Positions 56,130 through 63,624 of a stretch of DNA of 64,000 nucleotides are shown here, piece after piece. The DNA is from CBDFKU01 sp965248975 (lineage in GTDB: Bacteria; Chloroflexota; Dehalococcoidia; Lucifugimonadales; JAGWBF01): the NCBI GenBank assembly GCA_965248975.1, contig CBDFKU010000017.1, positions 143,390 through 207,389 on the forward strand, in the 5' to 3' direction. Within the stretch, counting starts at the first letter, position 1, and the number at the start of each line of letters is the position of its first letter. The position numbers and the translations under genes are program-made. Under the pieces are notes generated by a model, which ran no database searches, had not been told where the DNA came from, and saw nothing but the letters and a program-made list of their open reading frames with translations.

Positions 56130-56417
56130 TCATCGCACCCGGGCGACCCTGAGCATGGCAATCCCGGCCAGAAAAGACAGGATCAGCATGACCACCATGA
56201 CAGGGGCCGACGCTATGCCCACGGCGTTCAGCAGCCCTACGGCACCGATGGACGCCACGATGACGGCTGGCCCGGCCCAGGCTGCACCCTTGCTGGTCAC
56301 CACAACCACGGCGATGACGGCGCAAACCACTAGGACCACGATGGCGACGTTGCCCCCCGGCATCTGCGCCAGCACCCACTGGACGGGATCTCTCACCCGG
56401 TTTATTCCCTCCTCCAT
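56130..56417 (-). CDS. Unknown three-helix membrane protein (95 residues)
   Basis: From ATG 56417 the protein has a short amphipathic start (MEEGINRVRDPVQWVLAQ), then three hydrophobic helices (NVAIVVLVVCAVIAVVVVTS; AVIVASIGAVGLLNAVG; VMVVMLILSFLAGIAML). A GGAGGGGG lies just before the start, which overlaps the upstream gene's end by 16 bases. The small polytopic layout is reminiscent of VirB2/VirB3-type subunits, but no sequence match is claimed. Confidence 0.55.
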   Translation of the reverse strand: MEEGINRVRDPVQWVLAQMPGGNVAIVVLVVCAVIAVVVVTSKGAAWAGPAVIVASIGAVGLLNAVGIASAPVMVVMLILSFLAGIAMLRVARVR

Positions 56418-56746
56418 CTCCCCCTCCACGTGCGCAGGATACCCACCAGGATTCCTGTAGGCAACGCCAGGATGACTACGACCAGCCACAGGTCATACAG
56501 CCGGGTGGGTAGGACTGACTGCAAGGTCCTGCTGGTCGAAAGGTGGTCCGGTATAGCCATGAACACCATCAGAAACGCCAGGAGCCACAGGCTCTTCTGA
56601 TACCAGGTGGTATAGGCCGACTGGCTCGCCAGGGTGCCGACGGCCACGCTCGCCAGGGCCAGGGTGAATGCCATCGCCGCCCCTGAGGATGAGTCCACCA
56701 GTTGCCACAGTCCCGTGTGGGCAAGGACACCCAGGAGTACGATCAT
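56402..56746 (-). CDS. Unknown membrane protein (114 residues)
   Basis: The protein starts MIVLLGVLAHTGLWQLVDSS and has about four hydrophobic helices (for example SLWLLAFLMVFMAIPDHL and LWLVVVILALPTGILVG), ending with a basic RTWRGRWRRE. ATG 56746 begins one base after the stop of the 305-residue gene. The longer open frame to 56902 overlaps that gene and is discarded. It overlaps the next gene by 16 bases, so the group is a tight operon. Confidence 0.6.
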   Translation of the reverse strand: MIVLLGVLAHTGLWQLVDSSSGAAMAFTLALASVAVGTLASQSAYTTWYQKSLWLLAFLMVFMAIPDHLSTSRTLQSVLPTRLYDLWLVVVILALPTGILVGILRTWRGRWRRE

Positions 56747-56747
56747 C

Positions 56748-57665
56748 CTATCGTTGCTCCCCTTCGTCCGTCTCTTCAGCCTCTTCTGACAGGACCCTCT
56801 CCCGCCGCAGCTGCTCGTGGAACAGGGCCTGCTCCTGCTGCCGTTGGATCTCCACCTGTTCTCTGTGCTCGGCCACGTCTGGCCGTGCCAGCAGCTCGCC
56901 ATCCTGCATCTGCAGCAGGCAATAGGCGGTGATGCAAATGAAGATCACCCCGACGATGAAGCCCCAGTTGGCCACCAGTTTCTCGGTGATGGATTTGGAT
57001 CGGGCTTTGTGGATCGCCAGCCCGTTGCCCTCGATACTGCGCATCCTGGAGTGGCCATCCACCAGGGGCCCCTCCGCCATTTGGCGGATTCCCGGCGACA
57101 TGTCGTAGAAGGCTGACTGGTGGGTCACCTGGGTCAGGTCCACCTCGGAGGTCTCCACCCGCATGTACCCACTCTCGTAGCTCCCGTAGAACACCTCGTT
57201 CTGACGCCCCTTGAAGATCAGCCGGGGCAGGTGCATCCGCATGAATTGGGCCGACTGCCACGGCCGCAGCGGGTCCGGGTTCTGGCTGATGTACAACACT
57301 CCGTATACCCGCTGCCACATCTTGCGGGCGGCCACGTACCAGGTGACGATGCCGCCGATCATCAGAGATGACGGCACCGACGACACGATGGGGGATCCCA
57401 CGAAGAGAAAGGAGGCCCCCAGGAAGCCCGCGGTCAGCAGCCCGCAGGCCGCCGCCGGCCAGAAGGTCAGGGGCAGGTGGACCCACAGGGATATGGTGTC
57501 CCCATTGGCCCTCCGGTGCCGGCGGTAACGCCGCCAGATCACCGGCGGCCTGAAGGCCGCACCCTCCGGGCTGTTCAGCGTCGGGCTGGCGTCGTCCCTG
57601 GCCTCGGCTATCAGCTCCTCCTGGCTCTTGACCGGCTCGGGCTCTTTAGGGTGTGACTGGCTCAA
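56748..57665 (-). CDS. Unknown membrane protein with C-terminal coiled coil
   Basis: The 305-residue protein has an acidic N terminus, a basic patch (WRRYRRHRRANGD), two helices near residues 62-110 (FWPAAACGLLTAGFLGASFLF and VPSSLMIGGIVTWYVAARKM), a cytosolic globular middle with FKGRQNEVFYGSYESGYMRV, a third helix near 235-255 (WGFIVGVIFICITAYCLLQM) and a final Glu/Gln/Arg coiled coil. The start overlaps the previous gene by 20 bases. The mix of membrane anchors and a cytosolic domain would suit a secretion or assembly scaffold. No family recognised. Confidence 0.65.
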   Translation of the reverse strand: MSQSHPKEPEPVKSQEELIAEARDDASPTLNSPEGAAFRPPVIWRRYRRHRRANGDTISLWVHLPLTFWPAAACGLLTAGFLGASFLFVGSPIVSSVPSSLMIGGIVTWYVAARKMWQRVYGVLYISQNPDPLRPWQSAQFMRMHLPRLIFKGRQNEVFYGSYESGYMRVETSEVDLTQVTHQSAFYDMSPGIRQMAEGPLVDGHSRMRSIEGNGLAIHKARSKSITEKLVANWGFIVGVIFICITAYCLLQMQDGELLARPDVAEHREQVEIQRQQEQALFHEQLRRERVLSEEAEETDEGEQR

Positions 57666-58107
57666 CTTCCGTCTCCTGAATGGTGTTGGTGGCCGGGGTC
57701 GGCGGGATGTCGTAGGTCTGGGACAGGACGAGCCACACGGTGATGACCAGCAGAAAGGCGGCGATCCCCAGGACGGCCACGGTCAGTTGCAGCTTCACCG
57801 TGTCGCTGATCTTGCCCGGCTTCATGCGTTTCCCAGCCGACGCCTCTTCCCACACCTTGGCAAGCTCCTGTATCAGCGGGGCGTTGTGCTCCGGGCTGGA
57901 GGGGGCAGTGGTCAGGATGTACTCGTTGCCCAGAAGCCTGGGAGGCGATCCTTCCTTGGTCCACCCGTATGCCCGGGTGGGCCGGAGGGGCGGCGCCAGC
58001 CACCCCTGGTTGTCCGACACCAGGAAGTCGTTCTTCACGTACGCCTTGGTGTCCCTGACTATCGAGCCGTCCGCCGGAAATGCGATCAGGGTCTTGTGAC
58101 CGGGCAT
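57646..58107 (-). CDS. Unknown protein with C-terminal membrane anchor (153 residues)
   Basis: From ATG 58107 (AGGAGGT upstream) the protein is soluble for about 110 residues (MPGHKTLIAFPADGSIV, NEYILTTAPSSPEHN, and a helix with LIQELAKVWEEAS), then has one helix (LQLTVAVLGIAAFLLVITVWLVL) and a short Thr/Glu tail outside. It is five bases after the ParB-domain gene and overlaps the 305-residue gene by 20 bases. Unrecognised; probably a subunit of the same membrane assembly. Confidence 0.62.
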   Translation of the reverse strand: MPGHKTLIAFPADGSIVRDTKAYVKNDFLVSDNQGWLAPPLRPTRAYGWTKEGSPPRLLGNEYILTTAPSSPEHNAPLIQELAKVWEEASAGKRMKPGKISDTVKLQLTVAVLGIAAFLLVITVWLVLSQTYDIPPTPATNTIQETEVEPVTP

Positions 58108-58112
58108 CTCTG

Positions 58113-59651
58113 CTACCTCCTTCTTGGTTTCCAATAGGTGATCTGCGCGGCGTCCACCGTGATCGTCGTGGCGCGTTTGCGCTTGCGCCGGGACGTGCTC
58201 TGGCGCCGACTGCTAGACGGTGAGTCCGCAATGGTGGGCGGTTGAGGGGCCGGCTTCGTCTCGGGGGTCCGGCCGGTGTACTTTACCCGCTGGAATCGCC
58301 CGGTCCTTTCGTTCTGCTCATACTTGGGCTTGTCGAAAAAGCTTGCCTGTCGAGGGTCCGGGCGGGGCGGCGGGGCGGTTATGGGCGTGCGGACGGACGG
58401 CATCTCCGCGGCCATCGGCATGGCCATCATCCTATCGGTGTGGAACTCCGCCCCCATCGTGGCCTGTGCGGGCGGGCAGACGGGTTTGACCGGCGTGGGC
58501 ATGGCCACCAGCTGTGGCTCGCCAGATGTCGGCATGGGAGCGGGAACCGGGTCAGCATCGATCGGCTCCGGCTGGTCCACAAGCTGCGGGGTCCCAAAGG
58601 GCAGGAGCAGGCTGTCATCGCCGGGCTGTGCGGGCGGGGTCGGCGCTGGCGTGGGAGCCGGGGCCGTGATTATTTCCCTGGCTCGCTGCTCTTCGGAGGG
58701 GGTCAGCGTCTCCAGGCGCGTATTGGCTGCGGCCTGGACCTCGGCTATATCAACACCGAGCTCGTCGGCCAGCACTTGACAGCTTGTGAGATTCCGCCTG
58801 GTCTCCGAGTAGGCTTTCCGGCGTGCGTGCTCGGCCCTTACATCGTCCGCGAACTGGGCCGTAACAAGGTCCTCTCCAAATCCCTCCAGGCGTTCCGGTT
58901 GGGCCGCGCGGGTCTGGGCGCGTTCACGGGCCGCCACCAGCTTCTCCCTGACGGCGTAGCGGTTCGGAACTTTCCCCGTCGTCTCGAAGCCGGCTAGTAT
59001 CTGTTTGTAAAGCTGGCTGGCGGTTTCATCGCTTAGATCGTACTTCTCCGCCCCCCGCCCTATCTCCGCAGCGATGGGGGCCATTTGCCTGTGCTGGGCG
59101 ATGGAGTAGAGCACGTCCGGCGGCACATGGGTCAGATACCCCAGGTCGTCCAGCTGGCTGCGACGGGTGAGACGCATCCGGTCTGTGATCCGCCCATCGT
59201 CCCAGCCCAGGCGCCGCAACCGACGAACGGTGTTGACCTGCTCGATCAGCCCCGGGGCGGAGATGGCGTAGTTGCTCAGGTCTGCCTGGGTCCTCAGCCG
59301 CTCCCGCTCTTCGGGATCGTTTACGTCGCCTTCCAGCACCTTGACCGCGAACTCCGGGACCTCCAACTGTTTCAGGGCCTCCAGGCGGTGGTGCCCCGCG
59401 ATCACAACATACCTGTCCGGGTCCTCCGGGTCCCGGGCTACCGCGATGGGGTCGTATTCGTCGGGATTCCAGTGCTGCACCAGCTGGCGCACCTTCGCAG
59501 GGTCATGGTCGAGCCCCCCAGGGACATCACGCGGCTGAAACAGGTCGGGGCGCGTCACTACCAGGTCCGGCTTCACAGCGACGATTACCGGTACAGCTCC
59601 CGCCGATGTCGTCGTGGGCACCGCAACTCCTCCTGTTGTGGCATCGGGCAT
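58113..59651 (-). CDS. ParB-domain protein with long C-terminal extension
   Basis: The 512-residue protein has a ParB/Srx-like domain at about residues 25-120, with the conserved YVVIAGHHRLEALKQL motif and PIAVARDPEDPDRYV. Residues about 120-290 are helical (TVRRLRRLGWDDGRITDRM, like a ParB DNA-binding helix-turn-helix). A Pro/Ala-rich, Met-rich low-complexity stretch and a basic C terminus follow (FQRVKYTGRTPE, RRKRKRATTI, AAQITYWKPRRR). No ParA is next to it. It could be a partition, transcription-control or nuclease protein of the element. The C-terminal motif resembles that of the giant protein upstream. Confidence 0.78.
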   Translation of the reverse strand: MPDATTGGVAVPTTTSAGAVPVIVAVKPDLVVTRPDLFQPRDVPGGLDHDPAKVRQLVQHWNPDEYDPIAVARDPEDPDRYVVIAGHHRLEALKQLEVPEFAVKVLEGDVNDPEERERLRTQADLSNYAISAPGLIEQVNTVRRLRRLGWDDGRITDRMRLTRRSQLDDLGYLTHVPPDVLYSIAQHRQMAPIAAEIGRGAEKYDLSDETASQLYKQILAGFETTGKVPNRYAVREKLVAARERAQTRAAQPERLEGFGEDLVTAQFADDVRAEHARRKAYSETRRNLTSCQVLADELGVDIAEVQAAANTRLETLTPSEEQRAREIITAPAPTPAPTPPAQPGDDSLLLPFGTPQLVDQPEPIDADPVPAPMPTSGEPQLVAMPTPVKPVCPPAQATMGAEFHTDRMMAMPMAAEMPSVRTPITAPPPRPDPRQASFFDKPKYEQNERTGRFQRVKYTGRTPETKPAPQPPTIADSPSSSRRQSTSRRKRKRATTITVDAAQITYWKPRRR

Positions 59652-59654
59652 CAG

Positions 59655-62600
59655 TTATCGGCCTCCCTTTTTGTAGGTCACCTTGGGCGGAGCGACCCGG
59701 CGTGATTGACTGGCCCTGCGGCGGCGGTGTGGCACCGCCTTCGCGGTCACCTGCTTTCCCTGCACGTCCACGTCCAGATTGGCGGCTGTGTGCCGCCCTT
59801 CCGGGGGAACTGCGCCGGTATATTCGACTACGCGGAATGTCCTGGTGTGCTCGTCGGTTAGCGGCACGCTCTCCAGGTCGCCGGCAGTGGGTCCCGCAGT
59901 GTCCAGCGTGTAGAGGGTCCTGCCCACCCACTGCACCTTGGCCGGGTACTGGCCCGGCAGGACAGCCTTAGGTGGCATGTCAAGAGAAGGCAGCGGCACA
60001 GGAATCGTACGCCTCTTTCGCCGGCCCACGGGCTTGGTCCCGGTCACGGGCTTGGTCCCGGTCACGGGCTTGGTCGGGGTCCGGGGTGGAGCCGCGCCCT
60101 CGGTGGCCACCAGCTCCTCGAGGTCGTCGTAGGGCACGATCTCTGTCTTGACCGCGCCCTCGGTGGCTACCAGCTCCTCGAGGTCGTCGTAGGGCACGAT
60201 CTCTGTCTTGGCCGCGCCCTCGGTGGCTACCAGCTCCTCGAGGTCGTCGTAGGGCACGATCTCTGTCTTGGCCGCGCCCTCGGTGGCCACCAGCTCCTCG
60301 AGGTCGTCGTAGGGCACGATCTCTGTCTTGGTTCCGGTTCCGGTCCCGGTTCCGGTTCCGGTCCCGGTCCCGATCTCTGTCCCGGTTCCGGTCCCGGTTC
60401 CGGTTCCAGTCCCGGTCCCGGTCCCGGTTCCAGCCTCTCGGTCTCGAATGAGGTCTCGGACGAGAGCTCTTCGCCTAGCCTCATTCATCTTCCCTTCCAG
60501 GGCTTGTTCGAGGGCCCGGGCGAAGGCTTCGTCCTTAGTCTCATCCGGGCCGCCCGCAAGACGGTGCAAGACATCCTGGTTCCAGGTCCCAGTCCCAACC
60601 CAGGGTACAGAGGGCACAGAGCCCTCTGTACCTGTGGGCGCGACGTGTACCCCTGGGATGACCGTCCCCACCGGCCTACTCTGGGGGAAGACCACGACCT
60701 CCTGGGGCTTGGACCCGGGTACGACCTCGGGCTTGCCCCACTCCACCGGCTGGCTTTGGGGGGATACAACGACCTCCTGGGGCTTGGACCCGGGGGCAGT
60801 GACCGTCCCCTCCGGGGCATCCGCTTTTACTGCCTCCGTGAAGGTTTCTGAGGACACTACAACCTGATCCGTATCCGTAGGCTTGACCGTCCCCGTGGGC
60901 GTGGTCAGAGTCCGAGGGTCAATAAGAGTCGCCCCCTCCGGGGTGGGGGTCCAGAGGCCTCCCGGGGGCACCCAGAGGGGTCGGCTGGGCATAGCGGCCT
61001 TTGATGGGGCGGGGAAAGCCTGCTGCAGGATGATGAGGCCCCGCTCAGATGCGGCAAGCTGGGCGCGATCACCGAGAACGCGCTGCGCCATAGCAACTTC
61101 TTCGAGAGAGCCTCCGCGCACCAATTGCTGTATCTGGGCCTTGTTCATCCGGGAGACCTGGCCATACAGGTCAACCCCCGATATGGGCTCGACCCTGCGG
61201 AGAGTCGCAACATTCCCTCCAGCGGGTGGTGGGGGCAAGTCGCGGCTCAGGTCCGTCCGGGTAATGAGCGCATGGCGGTCCTCGAGCCGCTGCACCTCCG
61301 CCAAAGTGTGCAATCGCTGCTGCCCCTGCAGAAGCCGCTGTGCACTCGCCGCCGTCTTTGGATCAATGCCCGGGGTGTTGATAACTCCCCGCAATTCGTC
61401 GGGGCTCATTTTCTCCATTACCTTCAGCTGCAGAAGCCGCTGTGCATCCGCCGTCAATTCCGCCTGCTTGGGGGAAGAGACTCCCGAAGTGCCGCGAACC
61501 CATTTCCCCGCTTTACCGAACATCCGCCCCACTTGACGTGCAGCTAACCCGCTGACGGGCAGTGCCAAGAACTGCGCGAGAGTGATCGCCTGGACCAGGG
61601 TGTCATCCTTCGTTTCCCCGCTGGTCTCAAAGGCCCCCCCAGGCGAACGGGCGCTTCTATCATGCCTAAAGTCCGCGTACATGTCGTACCCAGGCAGAAA
61701 CCCTAGCGGACCGCTCCCGCTATCGTGCAAGACTGGGCTGTAGGGGTGAGCCTGTTCTTCTTCAAAGGCGAGCCGCCCTTCGTTGTATGTCTTCTGGATA
61801 TCCGCCAGGGCGTCGGCATCGCTGTCCCCCACTACCCCCACCGTGAGAAGCGATTTACTCCGAGCTGCGTGCATCCGCCTTGCGTAGCTCTTAAAGTATT
61901 CTTCGGTGTCTATCGGCTCGCCGTCCACGTAGAAAGTCTCGCCCAGGTCCGCCCGAGTTAGCTTTCTGGGCTGAACCTTACGGGGCTTCAGGGCCAGCCC
62001 GCCCCGGGCCGCCTCCCGGTTCAAGTAGTCCGCGACCACCCAGTTCACGTACTCATCCGCCCTGGCCCGCTGCGTCTCAGGGTCCACCCCCGCCCTGGGG
62101 GTAATGTCTTTGAGCCTGTATTTATCTATCAATCCCTGGACGCTGACTTCCACATTGTTGATGTAGACGGTCTTTATGCGCTTCCACTCGTCGATGCCGC
62201 GATATAGCCCCTTGGCCTCAGTTGGGGCGGCAGTAGGCAGCGAGGTGGGGGGTTGCACCTTGGTAAGCGGGTCCTGGTTCCTGCCACCAGGTAGCGGGGG
62301 GACATCAGCCAGCGGCACGGGAACAGGCTCGGGAGCAAGTACCCCAAGGGTGTCCGACAGTTCCACCGGGGTTGGCAGCACTTGGCCCCTGTCACCAGGC
62401 AGCGGGGGGGGTTTGGCGGCCTTCCAGAAGATCTCGTGCCACGGGGAGGCAAATCGGGTCCAAAGGGGCTCCTCTCGGGTGTCCGACAGTTCCACCGGGG
62501 TTGGCGGCACTTGGCCCCTGTCACCAGGAAGGGGGGGGGCGATTGTCGGTTCGTCAGGAAGGGGGTGGACAAATATCGGTGTGTCGTAGAACAGCTCCGG

Positions 62601-63236
62601 CCCGGACTGGTCCCGTTGATGCACTTCGGGGACCGGCTCTGGCTCCGGTTCAGGGTCCACCCACCATTCAGCGGGGTCCCATTGGTGCACGTCGGGGATC
62701 TGTTCCGGCTCCGGTTCAGGCTCGGGGTCAAGGTGGTACACGTCGCGGAACGGCTCTGGCCGGGATTCTGCCGTAGACTCCGGCGCAGACGCGGGGCCTA
62801 CGTCAAGCACAAGCTGGTCCTCCTCCTCCTGCCTGCGCTGGTCCTCCTCCTCCTGCCTGCGCCGGGCTTCCGACCCGTCATCCGCGGGTGCCTCCGGCTC
62901 CGGCTCGGGGTCAAGGTGGTACACGTCGCGGAACGGCTCTGGCCGGGATTCTGCCGTAGACTCCGGCGCAGACGCGGGGCCTACGTCAAGCACAAGCTGG
63001 TCCTCCTCCTCCTGCCTGCGCTGGTCCTCCTCCTCCTGCCTGCGCCGGGCTTCCGACCCGTCATCCGCGGGTGCCTCCGGCTCCGGCTCCGGCTCTATCT
63101 CCATCAGGAGCCTGTCCGCGGGCGCTTCTGACGCAGGTTCCGGTTCCGGTTCCGGCTCAGGTTCAGGCTGAGGCTCCGGTTCAGGTTCCTCTTCCGGGGG
63201 CCCAGGCTCTAGCTCCATCAAGAGTCTGCTCGTCAT
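59655..63236 (-). CDS. Giant acidic repeat protein (1,193 residues), unknown
   Basis: The start ATG 63236 has GGGAGGT. The N-terminal ~250 residues are Pro/Glu and Gln/Glu rich (EPEPEPEPEPEPA; RRQEEEDQRRQEEEDQ) with a 61-residue duplication. Residues about 330-720 have more normal sequence (RGIDEWKRIKTVYINNVEVS, LADLGETFYVDGEP-like, DALADIQKTYNEGRLAFEE) and one hydrophobic helix (AITLAQFLALPVSGLAA). A Gly-Thr run (GTGTGTGTG) and four 20-residue copies of TKTEIVPYDDLEELVATEGA follow. The C terminus is basic (RTFRVVEYTGAVPPEG, PHRRRRASQSRR, VTYKKGGR). I recognise no family. It follows ParB-gene-like orientation, four bases before it. Confidence 0.7.
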   Translation of the reverse strand: MTSRLLMELEPGPPEEEPEPEPQPEPEPEPEPEPASEAPADRLLMEIEPEPEPEAPADDGSEARRRQEEEDQRRQEEEDQLVLDVGPASAPESTAESRPEPFRDVYHLDPEPEPEAPADDGSEARRRQEEEDQRRQEEEDQLVLDVGPASAPESTAESRPEPFRDVYHLDPEPEPEPEQIPDVHQWDPAEWWVDPEPEPEPVPEVHQRDQSGPELFYDTPIFVHPLPDEPTIAPPLPGDRGQVPPTPVELSDTREEPLWTRFASPWHEIFWKAAKPPPLPGDRGQVLPTPVELSDTLGVLAPEPVPVPLADVPPLPGGRNQDPLTKVQPPTSLPTAAPTEAKGLYRGIDEWKRIKTVYINNVEVSVQGLIDKYRLKDITPRAGVDPETQRARADEYVNWVVADYLNREAARGGLALKPRKVQPRKLTRADLGETFYVDGEPIDTEEYFKSYARRMHAARSKSLLTVGVVGDSDADALADIQKTYNEGRLAFEEEQAHPYSPVLHDSGSGPLGFLPGYDMYADFRHDRSARSPGGAFETSGETKDDTLVQAITLAQFLALPVSGLAARQVGRMFGKAGKWVRGTSGVSSPKQAELTADAQRLLQLKVMEKMSPDELRGVINTPGIDPKTAASAQRLLQGQQRLHTLAEVQRLEDRHALITRTDLSRDLPPPPAGGNVATLRRVEPISGVDLYGQVSRMNKAQIQQLVRGGSLEEVAMAQRVLGDRAQLAASERGLIILQQAFPAPSKAAMPSRPLWVPPGGLWTPTPEGATLIDPRTLTTPTGTVKPTDTDQVVVSSETFTEAVKADAPEGTVTAPGSKPQEVVVSPQSQPVEWGKPEVVPGSKPQEVVVFPQSRPVGTVIPGVHVAPTGTEGSVPSVPWVGTGTWNQDVLHRLAGGPDETKDEAFARALEQALEGKMNEARRRALVRDLIRDREAGTGTGTGTGTGTGTGTGTEIGTGTGTGTGTGTGTKTEIVPYDDLEELVATEGAAKTEIVPYDDLEELVATEGAAKTEIVPYDDLEELVATEGAVKTEIVPYDDLEELVATEGAAPPRTPTKPVTGTKPVTGTKPVGRRKRRTIPVPLPSLDMPPKAVLPGQYPAKVQWVGRTLYTLDTAGPTAGDLESVPLTDEHTRTFRVVEYTGAVPPEGRHTAANLDVDVQGKQVTAKAVPHRRRRASQSRRVAPPKVTYKKGGR
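60091..60330. repeat. 60-bp in-frame tandem repeat, four copies
   Basis: Four consecutive 60-bp units (60091, 60151, 60211, 60271) encode TEIVPYDDLEELVATEGAAK-type blocks on the minus strand. The copies differ at only one or two bases. An adjoining GGTCCC/GGTTCC tract to about 60440 encodes the Gly-Thr run. Confidence 0.95.
62721..63086. repeat. 183-bp direct duplication in the giant gene
   Basis: The block around 62721-62903 repeats at about 62904-63086 with no or almost no differences. It encodes a 61-residue unit with SEARRRQEEEDQRRQEEED and VGPASAPESTAESRPEPF. Identity implies a very recent duplication. Confidence 0.9.
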
Positions 63237-63240
63237 TGGT

Positions 63241-63624
63241 TTACCTCCCAAATCCCAGACTTCCGGCCACCGCCCGGGCAAACTGAAACAGCAGCCAGGC
63301 GGCGATACAGTGACCCACCACACCCAGGGCGGTGCCGAACATCCCGACCACCCCGCCGCCCTCAAACAGCACATAGTTGAAGCTCGCCATTGCCAACAAG
63401 AACTGCATCGCGTCTATAGCCAGGCTCAGGGCGGACAGGGGGTTGATGTCACTGAGGCCTCCTCCAAAGGTGCTGCCAGCCCCAACCAACGGCGCCAGCG
63501 GGGTCCCGTCCAGGGCGGCGACGAGCCCATTGTCGGTCTCGGTCGAGACCCAGGCCCCCATCCAAGACACCACTCCTATGATGAAGTGCACGGCTAGGAA
63601 GGCCAGTACCAGTCCTAGCGTCAT
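63241..63624 (-). CDS. Unknown 127-residue membrane protein
   Basis: From ATG 63624 the protein has a helix at the start (MTLGLVLAFLAVHFIIGVVSW), an outside loop (STETDNGLVAALDGTPLAPL, GSTFGGGLSDINP), then two to three helices (LAIDAMQFLLAMASFNYVLF; VVGMFGTALGVVGHCIAAWL). The end (FARAVAGSLGFGR) faces the cytosol. Stop and start overlap with the upstream gene (ATGA), so they are coupled. It is four bases before the giant gene's start. Unrecognised. Confidence 0.62.
   Translation of the reverse strand: MTLGLVLAFLAVHFIIGVVSWMGAWVSTETDNGLVAALDGTPLAPLVGAGSTFGGGLSDINPLSALSLAIDAMQFLLAMASFNYVLFEGGGVVGMFGTALGVVGHCIAAWLLFQFARAVAGSLGFGR

Noticed and set aside
60091..60440. CRISPR-like repeat array
   Set aside because: The 60-bp units are contiguous, without spacers, and in frame within a protein gene.
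62382..63131. 249-residue plus-strand frame rich in LVLLLLPALVLLLLPA
   Set aside because: Antisense of the Glu/Gln repeat of the giant protein; the hydrophobic look is a by-product of that repeat.
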